Below are positions 10,611 through 22,110 of a stretch of 64,000 bases of DNA, piece after piece; positions within the stretch are counted from its first letter, which is position 1, and each line of letters starts with the position of its first letter. The DNA is from Triatoma infestans (taxonomy: Eukaryota; Arthropoda; Insecta; Hemiptera; Reduviidae): the NCBI GenBank assembly GCA_011037195.1, contig JAAEAF010000257.1:266125-330124 (forward strand). The letters are read 5' to 3'. Below the pieces are notes generated by a model. The model was not told the DNA's origin. It searched no databases and saw only the letters and a program-made list of their open reading frames with translations. The position numbers were made by a program, and so were the translations under genes.

Positions 10611-11196
10611 GTCTCGGTGTTAACTCTATTTTGAAAATTTGTCTCTATTGCAATTCTTCCTCGAATTAGGTGTAAGATAAAGTAATAGGTGGGTGGTTAA
10701 CATATTTCAGTGTTTATAATTAACATACGTATAGCATTTAGTAACTATTGAATGCAGGGTTGCCACGAGCATTCTCATTGACCGGCTGCTAACACATACA
10801 TTGCCTCATTTAACAAAAGAAATCAGAACTTAAATGCTGCAACACCAGTTACATTCCTAAATTACATAGTGACCTCATATTTGTTTTACTTTATAATATT
10901 GTGATCATGTCAAAGTTTAGAAATTCAATTTTTTTATCCCAAATTTTTTGAGGTCCCTCCCCCCCGGCGCACAAATAAATATTTTAGAAAGTAGTCCGTT
11001 ACAAAACACATGGTTTGAATGTTTTATGTATGTCTGGGTGCCAATAGCACAGATACAATCATTGTCAGAATGCTCAAACTTTGATGATCCGTTTCAAATC
11101 ACAAGAAGGTTTCTTCACAGTTTCTACAACAGCAATTGCGATGTTTTGTCTGGATTGCTTTAATACGGTACCAACGATCAGTTAATTAATAAATTT
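10611..11196. other. Unassigned AT-rich interval
   Basis: Nothing recognised; a C-rich run (GGTCCCTCCCCCCC) near 10955 and no supportable coding region. Confidence 0.4.
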
Positions 11197-11209
11197 GGTA
11201 TATACTATT

Positions 11210-11452
11210 TTTTTTTGTTTTGTTTTATTTAAGGCGCGTCAATATCTATGGTCATTGGCGCCCGGAGCTTTCTCAGTGCACTGCCGGCCTCCGACAGTGT
11301 TCTCTCGATACAGATAACACTGTCCATCACCGGACAGCGAGCTGTAGAGGCTTCCTAGGAAGAAAAAATCTAAGGGTAGCACAGCTGGACTCGAACCCGT
11401 GCCCGACGCGTGGGAGTCCAGCACGCTAACCACTTAGCTATTCTCTTCCCTC
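11210..11452 (-). mobile_element. tRNA-derived SINE, full at its tRNA head
   Basis: Minus-strand SINE. Its tRNA-like head lies at the right end (about 11380-11450), with an A box (TAGCTAAGTGGTTAGC) and a degenerate B box (GGGTTCGAGTCC). The body follows (GTCCGGTGATGG, then CGGAGGCCGGCAGTGCACTG), and a T-rich tail lies at the left. It is bounded by a perfect 13-bp duplication GGTATATACTATT at 11197-11209 and 11453-11465, so the insertion is fairly recent. The head resembles tRNA-Ala in related copies. Mobilised by a LINE in trans; no coding capacity. Confidence 0.9.
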
Positions 11453-11465
11453 GGTATATACTATT

Positions 11466-12499
11466 CTTTTCATTTTAGTAGAAATTACAATTTTGAAGAA
11501 AGTTTATTCGAGAAAATCTTATGAATGCTACGTTGGAGAATTACATATTTTGTGTTCCTAATGTATTTTAAATGACTTTATTCAAAACATTAAACTTCCT
11601 TTAAACTGTATTGTTCTATTCATTTAAAGTTACAACGAACAAATGTAAAATGATATAGGAAACTATTTACTGTTTAGTTGTTAATTTGAACAAGCTGCTA
11701 AAAAAAAAAAAATAATTTTCTAAGATTTGTTAAGTTATTTTTTATATACTAATAAATACAATCAATTTGTTGCGTCCTAAAAAAAAAAAAGGACAATGCA
11801 GTGTAATTATGAACTACGCATCTGATATGCCCAAACGACGTCATCGCCAAAAATGTTAGCGCCCACATTAAGCAACTAACTCCGCTGAATTGCTCAGGAT
11901 AAAAGACTTAGATTTTCTTATAAATATTGGTCTAATTTGGAGTCTAAATTAATTTTTGAACAAATCTTTCAACAATTAAAGGAAAGTCTCGAAACGAATT
12001 CAAAAGAAGAAGTCAACATCTTAAAGGTATTAAAGAAGTACCCTTGATACAACAGTTTTTAAACCACGAAGAAGAATCTACGAATAAATCACACTCTTAT
12101 GAGCAAACCACTTTACGGTATCAAGAAGTATCTTCGGCTAAAAGATTCTCCTTGAACAGTGGCTGTCTTAAACTTCCCCATACTCTATATTTCTTCTCAG
12201 TAAGGAATGAATTTCACATAAATAAAATTTGTGAGTGCAATAAGTAGTGCGTGCCTCTCCCTTCAATCCGAACATCCTCACATTTCTCAAGATTACATTA
12301 TCTTTTTCAAAACAGTCTCTTAGTTTAATAGCAAATATGTTTTTTACTAGTTTCCTAACCGTTACTGAACAAAAAAAAAACAATATTTACAACGAATATA
12401 CAAAACTTTTTGCATGTCTCATCCTTGCTGGCGCACGTATGGTATACCTGAACTCGAATGTGTCAGGGTACTATTTTTTTAAATTTTTTGATTTTTTTT
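11466..12499. other. Unassigned AT-rich interval
   Basis: Poly(A) runs near 11701 and 11780 and several short, low-complexity ORFs. No recognisable element. Confidence 0.4.
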
Positions 12500-12685
12500 A
12501 AATCCACCCAAGGTGGTCATTGGAGTCCAATCCGGAGCCACCTTAGTGTGTTCTCTGTCATAGACAACGCTCCCCATCTGCAAACAGTGAGCCATAGATA
12601 CTCCTAAGGACAGCACTGCCTCGACTCGAGTTCTGGCCTCCGCGTGTGAGTCCAAGACCTCTACTTCTGGGCTGATTTCTGCCCA
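12500..12685 (-). mobile_element. tRNA-derived SINE, old copy
   Basis: Shares module order with the SINEs at 11210 and 39237 on the minus strand: a B-box-like GACTCGAGTTC near 12635, GTGAGC near 12590 and CATAGACAACGCTCC near 12560. Identity is low and no target duplication is visible. Confidence 0.5.
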
Positions 12686-12689
12686 AATT

Positions 12690-13521
12690 TACTAATCCCT
12701 TTCACTAAGATAGTAATTTATTCTCTCATTAATAAATAACTAATCATTTCATTAAATGTGCCAATTTCAGAACATTTCAAATTGATTAAATAATTTTAAT
12801 TTAAGCAAAATAATACCACACACAAACAAATCTACAAACTGACTGATATACTGTTTTGAAATCCGTTTAATTAAAATACCATCCATTTGGTTAAGATATG
12901 CATACATGCACAAATTGAGCGCATGCACATACACACAGAAAGCCGCATAATATGTAACTAGAATAACAAGCACAGTGTTAGTAATGGACAAAAACCAGTT
13001 CAAGGTAGTGTTCTTTTTGGTGAGATAGAAGTTATTGCTCATTAAAAGTTGACAGATTGACTGTACTTAGCGATTCTGGTACATGGTAGTATAATAGTTG
13101 TTTTGAGATTGGCAACATGCTAGTGACATTCTAACTAGCCACAAACTTGTTATAGTTTCCATTATACATATATAGTTAAAGAGCAGCTTATAACAGCACC
13201 ATGACTAATTAGTGGGCACTGATGAGCTGGACAACCTAGACTCCTCTACCAACATCAGCACTAGACCAGTTAATTGCCATACACTCTGTATAGCACATAC
13301 ATCAAACCTTGAAGTCATTCTACCACACATTTCTTTATTTATAAGTTTACTCGTTTTAATTTATTACTTTATTTATTGTAGTAATTAACATTATTTTTCA
13401 AGCACTATAGTTGTTAATATCATTATTAATTAATTAATAATCTTCTAATTTATTGCTTATGATTAGTTCATTTCGCTAATAAGGTTTCATTATTTTATGG
13501 TTAATGAAAATAAATTTTAAC
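12690..13521. other. Unassigned AT-rich interval
   Basis: No element or gene recognised; the short ORF at 12767-13042 (minus) is AT-rich and unlike known proteins. Confidence 0.4.
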
Positions 13522-13523
13522 TA

Positions 13524-14121
13524 GGGTAAAGCTAGGAGTGATGACGGGGGTAGGAGAGAAGACGTACGCTTTGCTTCTCTTGTTTACCACCACGTGGCGT
13601 CATGGAAGTTAGTCCAGGAGTAGAGAGATCAGAAGCCAACGTATTGCAAAATTCTTCAGCTATTTTGTGTGTTCTTCTGTGTTCTGCGAACATTTATACG
13701 CATCAGCTATATCTGGTGAATATCTGAATTTCCATAACGCTTAGTAATTTTTTTTTCTTTTTTATACACTATATTAATTGCAATTGAAATGAAAGATTTG
13801 CAGCTGTCGTTAAAGTTGAACTCGTAAACATAGTGTTTACCAAGTTTTATGTCCATCAACCATGTTACCATCACAGAGGAGAGGTCTCCTACCTATGGTG
13901 CGTCATCTATCCTACCATAGTAGGAGAGACGGCCAAATGTAGTGTATTTGTATTTTGTTTCTGGAATAAATGAGAATGTCTTTATTTTGAAAAATAACAT
14001 TTTTCTTTAAATGATAGTAGTTGACATATGTTTTGAAAAGCATTACTTCTTTAACATATCTCCTACATTTTCATACAGGACATAATTTTGAAATGTACCG
14101 TCATCTCTCCTAGCTTTACCC
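13524..14121 (+). mobile_element. TA-flanked MITE, copy 1 (598 bp)
   Basis: Terminal inverted repeats GGGTAAAGCTAGGAG at the left and CTCCTAGCTTTACCC at the right, each followed outward by TA, as in the Tc1/mariner superfamily. The similarity continues inward (gTGATGACG / CGTCATC). No coding region. A second copy in the opposite orientation lies at 22869-24102. Confidence 0.88.
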
Positions 14122-14369
14122 TATGTTTAATAGTTAAATAAAATTTATTCTTGAATGAAAAACAAAGGTGGAAGTTTAGTGAATAGCTCATTGAATCAAT
14201 TCGTTGTTTAGCCTTCTATTCCAGTTCTACTCGTCAGCGCAAAAACACAAAATTAGTACTGGGCCTTAAAACTGGATCAGCGGCAACTGCTGTAAAGCTT
14301 TACTTTGCTCCTCCTTCTCTCTCCCATATTATGAATCTTAATTTAAAAAAAAAACTTTTTAGTTTTGAA

Positions 14370-16467
14370 CTAGATAGATAGATAGAAAACATACTTTATT
14401 TGCAAATAAACTCAATTATAACATGATACAATTTAAACATAAACAGCATGATTGCTGACATGATAGTTAATCGTCTGTCAGGAGCGTATGTCTCAAAACT
14501 CAGGACAATATTCTATTAACACAATTATTTTACCTATGTATATAATTTTTTTTTTTTCCTTAATTGATTTTTTATTTATTTATTTATTTATTTTTATTTT
14601 TTTTTTTTTTTTATAATTTTTTAATTACAAACTGAATAAAAAGTAAAACTCTGTAAATAATAAGATAGACGTCAAGGCATTTTTTTTTTTTTGTTAATTT
14701 AATAACTAAATAAAAGGACAATAACAATAGAAGGGGAGACTGATCTATCATAATATGTAATGCATTTAGAAATTAAAATTTTCTACAAGAAACCTTCTGT
14801 ATGACATTGACTCTTTGATGTACCCAATCAGTGCCAACCAATTATTACCATTCAATAAATACAACATATCATCAACCGCTAGCACCTCCCTAAAGAAATA
14901 CTTTTTTCTAATAAAACTCAATATGGCACACTGACCCAAAAAATGGAATACATCTTCATTTGCAGCCATATTACACATACTACAATTATAATTTCTCTCC
15001 TGTATATAAGGCTTGTAGTTTAAATCAAGCAGTTCCCCTCTGATCTTCACTATAAGACCTATATCTAATACATCCAGGCCAATATTAATATAGTCAACAT
15101 TAAACGATAATCTACTATAGATCTTATGGTAGGTACTATTAATCGCACTATTCATAAAAGTTTTTCTATAATACTTCACCAAAGCGTTCTGTATGGCATT
15201 AATTTCATTACTAAACCCTTCAGGTGAATGCACATTTAACCTAATGTTACTGTCTAACTTGTTAATCCAATCGGACAAATCCCTAAACCAAATAATTTTT
15301 TTATTAACTATTTCCAAAGCCAACTTTTTAACTAAGCGGCTATTGTCAAGTTCCAAAATCTTTTTGAGAAATTTCAAAAACAGTGTAAATGTGAATACAT
15401 GTAGAGGACAGGTTTGCGTTTCTAAATAGAGCACATAATTGGGTGTATTCTTTGGTAGACGGAATAATTTCTTTAAAAACGATCTTTGTACCCCTTCTAT
15501 TCTGTCTGAGTACCGAATACCCCAAATCTGACACCCATATGAAGTACGGACCGAGTTACAGAAGTAAACACCTCATTTCTGGCCGAAATCGGCACATGCT
15601 TGTTTGCCATTAAGTCAGCCCGAACACTATTTAACCCGAGCATCGCCTGCCTCGCCTTATCGTTCCAGTGGGACTTCAAAGTCAACGCGGGAGTGAGACT
15701 TAACCCTAAATACTTATATTCCTTGACAACTTCTATACCTTTTCCCTTAAAATTCCAACTTTCTAGCCTGCCTAATTTTCCACCACATTTTCTGAAAACT
15801 ATTATCTTTGATTTATTCAGATTAAGCAATAAATTCCAGTTGTCCAAATAAGTTTCCAGCTGTTTTATCATCTCTTGCAACACTCTTGAATCGTCCGCTA
15901 TTAATACTACATCGTCCGCATAGAGCAGCAACTTTAGGTTATAATCTTTTATCCATATCCCTCCTCTAAGCGCATTTTTTAAATCATTAATGAATAAACA
16001 GAAGAGCGTCGGACTTAGGTTACAACCCTGCTTGACACCACAGCAAGTTTGAAATGGAAGCGAGAGGCCTTTGCTACTCCATACTGCCGATTTTGTTTCC
16101 TTATACAGACCTTGTATCGCCTTTACCATCTTAGATGAGATTCCGCACTGGTACAACTTATAAAATAGGGCTTCTCTGTTCACGGTATCGAAAGCGGACT
16201 TTAAATCTATAAAAAAGGCGTAAATTTTCTTTCTACCCTGATACCATTTCAATTGAACCGAATTCACCAGTACAAAGAGATTATCCATTGTGGAGCGACC
16301 ACGCCGGAATCCTGACTGTTCTTCGCATAGGATATTATACTGTATTACCCATTGGCTCAATCTTTCATTTAATAAGGCTGTGTACAATTTCTGCACTGAG
16401 TCCAAAAACGCAATTCCTCTATAATTAAATACTTCATTGATATTCCCTTTCTTATGGAGAAGAATTC
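14370..16467 (-). pseudogene. LINE C: RT and C-terminal zinc knuckle, 5'-truncated
   Basis: Non-LTR retrotransposon on the minus strand. Coding similarity begins near 16455 (HKKGN, NYRGIAFLDSVQKLY) and continues through EQSGFRRGRSTMDN (near 16300), FFIDLKSAFDTVN (near 16210), CGVKQGCNLSPTLF (near 16030) and catalytic LLYADDVVLIA (near 15920), then LNLNKSKIIVFRKCGG and EYKYLGLSL. The first long frame ends at 15497; a frameshift leads to the C-terminal frame 14766-15434 with a Cys/His knuckle CSMCNMAANEDVFHFLGQC near 14980. The 3' UTR carries AATAAAG and ends in a (TATC)n run at 14370-14385, a tetranucleotide tail rather than poly(A). The endonuclease is missing. Confidence 0.9.
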
Positions 16468-16744
16468 AAAAACTTGGAATTGTTTAAAAATTGATAAAAA
16501 AAAACAAAAAAAAACAAACGCTGAATTGGTCATAAACTTTGTTGTCAGAATAAAAAAAAAAAAAAAAAAAAAAAAAAGAATAAGGAGACCTACTTTAAAG
16601 CCAACTTGGTGCTTCATCAAGCGCTAAGAATATTGAAATAGCATATTTAAAAAAATTCGTAGCTACCACAAAGAATAGGCCTAAAATCGATTTTTCTCAA
16701 AATATCATTCAAATTTAACGTATTTTAGATTTTGAATGCCCTCT

Positions 16745-16955
16745 ATTTATAGTTTACAGATATAAAATAAAGTAAAAGAATGCCCATTTTTCCAGGCGGA
16801 TCGTGGACGCGGGCGGGAGCACCTACTTTACTATTATCATATTTTTTTAAACGAATATAAAATTTAGCAGTTATACGCGGGACTTGAAGTGGGGATCTCT
16901 CACTTGCAAGTCCATGCTCATAACCATTACACCAACACCCGTCGCTTAGATTATA
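16745..16955 (-). mobile_element. Second tRNA-derived SINE or tRNA relic
   Basis: The minus strand shows a tRNA-like A box (TGGTGTAATGGTTA, near 16930), an anticodon-loop-like CTTGCAA, and a weak B-box-like CTTCAAGTCCC. Acceptor and T stems do not pair, so this is not a working tRNA. The head differs from the SINE family seen elsewhere (NNTTAGCTCAGTGGTAGC). The body to the left is GC-richer (CGCCCGCGTCCACGATCC). Confidence 0.45.
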
Positions 16956-16974
16956 AATGTATATAAACTTCAAC

Positions 16975-18159
16975 AGTATATAAAAATTTAATCACCCCTG
17001 CTATTATTCGTTATTATTCTATCCATAAAAACAAATCATTGGCCTAAAAATAATTTTTCTATATGCAGGGTACTCAGAAACATAATATTCGGCATGATTG
17101 CAATATTTCCTTTTTCAACTATGAGAAAGAAAACAGGGGAGAAAATCGGAGAAAATTGAAAAACACCAATTTGTAAAATAAAATTTTCTGTTAACTGATT
17201 TTTCATCGAATCTCCCTTCGAATTTCCCAGTATTTTTCTTTAAGTTGACCTATTCACTCTTTACATCAACTATCACTCTATGGTGAATTTGACATAGTCA
17301 TATATAAAGTGTAATTTGATGTTTTATTATTAATAGATTAATAAGGTTTGCTTTAATTGTTAGTTAGTTAACTAACTTCAACATTCTTAGTAAAGTTGGT
17401 GTTAAGTTGGAAAAAAATTGAATGGTTTCTAGTTTGTTATAGAGAGGAGGAGGTGGAAGGTATAGTTGTGTCGAATCTACCATTATGAGCAAGATACTGG
17501 CTGAAGCACAAGAACAATACAGTACTCTCCATACTTGACTAGACACACAACAGTACACTAGAAATGGTTGAATAACTGCTCCAATTGTTGTGACTATTGG
17601 GGTAGTAAATGTACTAAAAGCAGAGATAGACAGTAGTACACAGTTTATAATGATACAAAGAAATTAGTGAAAGAGAACTTTGTCAACTAGAAAATTAGTT
17701 TCCACTAGAAAGAGTGTCATCATCACTCAGTGATACATTGAAAGAACATAAATCTTCTTCATTATCGATTAGACATGCATTATTCTTAAGATTGTTTTTC
17801 TATTAAAAAAAAAAGAAAAAATGTTCTCTGCTTAACTATTACCTGTGTTAATTTATTTTTATATTTGTTTTATTATAAATCGTTATTATTAAAATAATTG
17901 CAAAAACTTTTACATTTCCAATCAATTGCTTCCGTCTTTAAATGTCTTCACATTTTTAAGTTGCATTAGAAAATAATTTCATTTTTCTGAGTTTTTGCTA
18001 ATCAAGTCAATTCTAATGGACGTATATTCTTTTGAAATGAACTGCTTTTTTTCTTTAGTTATTTTTCCTTACTCCTTAGTTGTTTTTAGGTGCCTTGAAA
18101 TAAGTAAAAAATGTTTTTAGCAAATGATCTATTAGTGTGTTTGATTTTAACAGAATATC
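16975..18159. other. Unassigned AT-rich interval
   Basis: No element recognised with confidence. Part of 17100-17230 (AAAATCGGAGAAAATTG, GATTTTTCATCG) faintly recalls family R but is too diverged to call. Confidence 0.35.
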
Positions 18160-18345
18160 TCAACCCGAAAAGTCGCAGGCTTAAGCTTAAACTTAGTATC
18201 AGAGACATTTTCTATGGTAGCCTGCTTCATTTTGTGGTCATCGACCGTTTTCAGGCGTTCGCCTATTTTCAGGATGCGTTTTTCAGACAGTGAGACAACG
18301 CAGACTTGCACAGAGCAAATTCAGTTTACACACTGACTGGTGTTT
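18160..18345 (-). mobile_element. Penelope-like fragment with decayed hammerhead motif
   Basis: Minus-strand sequence matches the Penelope-like arms at 27716-28010: GCACAGAGCAAA, a hammerhead-like block (18238-18275), then a block ending GTCTCTGATAC. The hammerhead core reads CUGAAAA instead of CUGANGA, so the catalytic G8 is lost. Stem II (AGGC/GCCU) and the GGTC-GATG end are preserved. It faces an inverted partner at 19085-19220. Confidence 0.6.
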
Positions 18346-18599
18346 TTAACTGTATTTAAAACTTAACTCTTAAATTAGGTCAAGGGATATGGTCAGCTGG
18401 GTGGGAAAACACGTGTTTGGGTTGTTAAAGGGCAAATTTTCCTTACAATGGAAACAACACGTGGGGGTCTAATTTTTAAACTCTGTTGTTGGAGGGAGAT
18501 TTACTTTACAATTAACTAATCAAAATAAAATATAAAATATATAAAAATAAATTAAAAATTAAATTAAATAATGATTTAAACTAACATAATTTAAAATTA

Positions 18600-18985
18600 A
18601 GCGATTTTTATAATTAAGCTTTTTATAAATATGCATTCCAGTCAATATTTCACTTTTTACACAACATTCGCATACGGCATCCACGCACGCATGTATACCT
18701 AAATATGTTTTTTTATAATTAAGTTTTTTATAATTATGCATTCCACTCAATATTTCACACAATATGCATTCAAACAACAATCACATACGCCATCCACGCA
18801 CGCATGTATATGGTTTCTTATAATTAAGTTTTTATAATTATGCATTCCACTATTATTTCACCCTGTCACACAACACATACGCTATCCACGCAAGCATGTA
18901 TACCTAAATATGGTTTTTCATACGCTATCCACGCAAGCATGTATACCTAAATATGTTTTTTTATAATTAAGTTTATTATGCACTC
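18600..18985 (+). repeat. Minisatellite of about 105 bp between Penelope-like arms
   Basis: Three full and one partial units. Each contains TATAATTAAG, TTATAATTATGCATTCCACT, a CATACGCCATCCACGC block and GCATGTATACCTAAATATG. Units vary in length through small deletions; the last is shortened (18919-18985). Confidence 0.8.
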
Positions 18986-19084
18986 CACTCAACGTATCGC
19001 CATACATTTTTACATTGCATTTTTACACACCATTCATATACATCATACATCTCCAAATACGCACGCATAATTTTTTTTTTTTTA

Positions 19085-19220
19085 ATTTTTTTCTGAAAAA
19101 TGCATCCTGGAGATGGACCCGAAACTGGTCGATGACCACAAAAAGAAGCAGGCTACCACGGAAAATGTCTCTGATGCTTTCCAGCTCTGCGCAACCAACC
19201 ACCACAACAATTAAACTTAG
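19085..19220 (+). mobile_element. Penelope-like fragment, inverted partner with decayed hammerhead
   Basis: Plus-strand arm matching 27875-28010: CATCCTGGAGATGGACCCGA, CTGGTCGATGACCACAAAAA, GCAGGCTACCACGGAAAA, GTCTCTGATGC and CAACCACCACAAC. The hammerhead core is damaged (CUGGAGA) and stem II is shortened, while the cleavage-site flank GGTC/GATG is kept. With 18160-18345 it forms widely spaced inverted ends of one structure. Confidence 0.6.
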
Positions 19221-19277
19221 TATTCTGTTTAGGCCCTTATCCCCGTATCTGTCACGAAAGTTTCAGTCAAAATCTAT

Positions 19278-19347
19278 CAAATGGTAATGAGAATTTTTTT
19301 TTTTTTTTTTTTTAGGAAACGACTCCGATTTTCTTTAAACTTCGTAT
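19278..19347 (+). repeat. Family R fragment, left of a SINE insertion
   Basis: GAAACGACTCCGATTTTCTT matches the family R unit. It resumes at 19660 after the SINE, so the SINE split this copy. Confidence 0.7.
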
Positions 19348-19659
19348 TGTAGAGGCTCCTAGAAATGCAAGGGCAGTTCTTCGAACCCGGAACCTCCGCC
19401 TTGCAAGTCCAGCATGCTACCACTGAGCTAATCCCTTCCTTCTCTTTTGGCTTAGGCCAATTAACGGAGTCGCTATTCGGAGAAACGACGGATACCCTAG
19501 CTTGTGTAGTGCGTTTGTCCTTGTCTGTATAGCATAGAGGGAATGTAATTTAAGTGTACTATGTACTGTTCTGACGAAGTGTATGGAGTACTGAGCTATG
19601 GTAACCCGTGGGGCGCTACTTCCCAAGTAACTGCATGCAACAGATACCCCTTGCAGGCA
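19348..19659 (-). mobile_element. Composite SINE: extra 5' module plus tRNA-like head
   Basis: A single minus-strand insertion bounded by a perfect 13-bp duplication TTAAACTTCGTAT (19335-19347 and 19660-19672). Reading 5' to 3' on the minus strand: a module of about 215 bp (19440-19659) absent from most SINE copies here, a tRNA-like head (TTAGCTCAGTGGTAGC, B box GGGTTCGAAG) at about 19365-19440, and a short truncated body. The same module-plus-head order recurs at 49632-50020. The module's outer 65 bp resembles the leader of the jockey-type LINE at 3372-3436. Confidence 0.85.
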
Positions 19660-19740
19660 TTAAACTTCGTATACTATCTACAAAAATGAATCCACAACAC
19701 TTTTATTTGAAACATCTTCCCGGGAGAATTGATTGTTTTG
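19660..19740 (+). repeat. Family R fragment, right of the SINE
   Basis: Continues the copy at 19278-19347: TATACTATCTACAAAAATGA, CTTTTATTTGAAACATCTTC, GGGAGAATTG. Confidence 0.7.
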
Positions 19741-19817
19741 TTGGATACGGTGGGGGGGAGGGCAAGTAACGTGGAGCTCTAAAGCACCACTTAAATGCAA
19801 TATATGATTTTTACTAC

Positions 19818-20335
19818 TGTAATGTTTTGGTGTGATGATGTGTATTTGTAGTAGTGGTAGTGTGTAGCACGAGCGGTTTTGTATTAGGGCTTGTAAGTAT
19901 GCAAGTTTAAAAGAGAATGAAGTATTAGCAATAATAAACAAGAAATCACACTGTTTTTTAAAAAGATATATTCTCTAAGAGAAATTAAGTACTTTGAATA
20001 TCACAATAAAGCTTATAATAAATTCTTATAACTTGATACTGGTATGGCTCTGATGATTCCACCTTGATTTCTAGGACAAGTCTGTCTTGTTAGAAGGCTG
20101 AAGTCTGACTGTCTTAAGGAATGCTCTCTAACAAAAGCAGTTGGCCAAGTCGCATTGTATTAAATTTTGTGCCTTTGTTTCCCTACTAGCAATGACCCCA
20201 ATTTACAGTACTAAAATACTGAAATACACTCTTTTTGAAGTTAAATTCACATTATAAAATATTCTAAATTATTTTTAAAAACTATTATTTTTCATTTCGT
20301 TCTGTTCTTCCACTACACTACTTATCAAATAAACA
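19818..20335 (+). repeat. Dispersed repeat Q, copy 1
   Basis: About 500 bp shared in the same orientation with 31405-32000. Matching landmarks: GTGATGATGTGTATTTGTAG, GGGCTTGTAAGTATG, GTGCCTTTGTTT, CCAATTTACAGTAC and AATACACTCTTTTTGAAG. No coding content and no termini recognised; could be an LTR or a MITE fragment. Confidence 0.75.
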
Positions 20336-20560
20336 TTAGAAGCATTACTCGAATCCCAAATTTGAAGAAAATCGAGTAACCGGAAGTACAACTTTATATA
20401 ATTTTCGCAATTTAAATTTTTGCGATATTTTTGTAGTTTTTTTTTTATTGAAAACGACTAACACGATTTCCTTTAAATTTCCTTTGTATGTTAAAATTGC
20501 ATAGATATAAACGTATCGCTTTTATTTGTAACAATTTCTCCCCCAAAAATGGATTTCATT
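20336..20560 (+). repeat. Family R partial copy
   Basis: CCCAAATTTGAAGAAAATCG, ACCGGAAGTACAAC, TTGAAAACGACTAACACGAT and CTTTTATTTGTAACAATTTC follow the family R unit order. Confidence 0.65.
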
Positions 20561-21724
20561 GATAGTTGTACGGTATTAGTGACGTTAAATTTTTCAATGC
20601 TATAATGTAGTTGGTCCAATGTATTTGATGTGCTCTCTTGGTTCATTATATAATTTTTGCCTCTCTTCTAGGGCATATTTTGAAATACTTTTTTCAGTAT
20701 TATTAACGTTTCTTTTTCACTAAGTAACCAGTATTTGTCGTATTATTAAAAAAAAAAAAGTTATTAAAAGAAATTTAATCAACAATTTATTCTCCAATTG
20801 GCATAAATGCAATTTTTTCAATAGATTTTTTATTTTATTATATACAATTTCCATAGAAAGTAGACAGATTTAATAATATATTTTAATTGTTATAAAATTA
20901 AAATAAACAGAAAATGATCACCCTTGAATAAATACAATCACAGCATTTCTGAGAACATACACAGTTAGTCCCCCGCACAAACTGTATTTGCAAGTTATAC
21001 TTAACCCCAGAGAAGTTTGAAACTTAAATGTTAAACGACCCAGCTGTTGCAGGTGCTATTAATTGGTACATAAATATAAACATATAACTTTAGAATTAAT
21101 TGTTATTAATGTGATAACTTAACTTTAATGGGTTTCATTATACTAAACAATTTATTAACAAGATGGGATATTGTTTTTTTTGTTATCTTTATTTAATTGT
21201 AACAAAAATATATATAAAAAAAAAAACAAAAAAACAAACAAAGTTTACTGTAAATTAAATTAAAACCTTTTAAGGATTAATTTAAAATGTTTCTTAATTG
21301 CTTCAATAAGTGGTAGATTATGAAAGTTATTTGGAAAAAAAAAGAAAGAAGTAAATTGTATTTATAAGGACATAAAATGTAATTGGTAGATAAAGTTATT
21401 GTTAACCTTAACCTTTCTTATCATTTAAACAATTGTTTTATACGTACGTACGTAAGTAAATCCTATTGTGCAATTGTCAACGTTTTAACTTTATTATATC
21501 TATAAAAAACACTTTACATTTCTATCAAATTTTATTCTTTGTCCTAACATAATCATCGAGTTAGTAGAGGGGGAGCCAATACCAACCTAGGCAGATAGAG
21601 TAGAAATTACATTGTAGTGTAGAAGAGCACGACTATTACATTGAACCAAAGCCAAATAAAATTTTAAAACATAACGTTACAAGTTCTGTAAAACTATCTT
21701 GTTTCAAATTTCCAATTATAGTTT
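20561..21724. other. Unassigned AT-rich interval
   Basis: No gene or element recognised. A (CGTA)n-like ACGTACGTACGTAAG lies near 21442. Confidence 0.4.
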
Positions 21725-22110
21725 CTCTTACTGTTAGTAAGCGGAAGTATTGTGATCGGGTCAAATTTTCGATATCGAGTTTTCACCGGAAATACATGGT
21801 TCGAGATCTCCTTGAATATACGACAAAAAAACAACAACAGTTTTTAGCAAATATTTTTGTGTGGAACATGTGAACATGTGTTTAAAAACTGTATCTGACA
21901 CGAAGTTTTCCGGCAAAACCATCAACCAAGAGTGCAGCTTTTGTGAATTTTTTTTTTTTTTTTTTTCAGTTTTTTGCGATTTTCTTGAAAACAGTTGCAC
22001 CGATTTTCTTTAAACTTTGTATACTATCTACATATATAACTGCCTATCACTTTTATTTGAAACATTTTCCTAAACAAATTGTCCTAAAATCCGACAGTTC
22101 TGCCGGAATT
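21725..22110 (+). repeat. Family R copy with 5' hairpin
   Basis: Begins with CTCTTACTGTTAGTAAGCGG, a hairpin-like start seen in several copies, then GATCGGGTCAAATTTTCGAT, a degenerate GAGATCTCCTTGAATA block (the usual (GT)n is lost) and one unit through TTTTCTTGAAAACAGTTGCA to CTTTTATTTGAAACATTTTC. Confidence 0.75.

Noticed and set aside
18600..18985. CRISPR-like array
   Set aside because: Units of about 105 bp are repeated as wholes with no short-repeat/unique-spacer pattern, in eukaryotic DNA.
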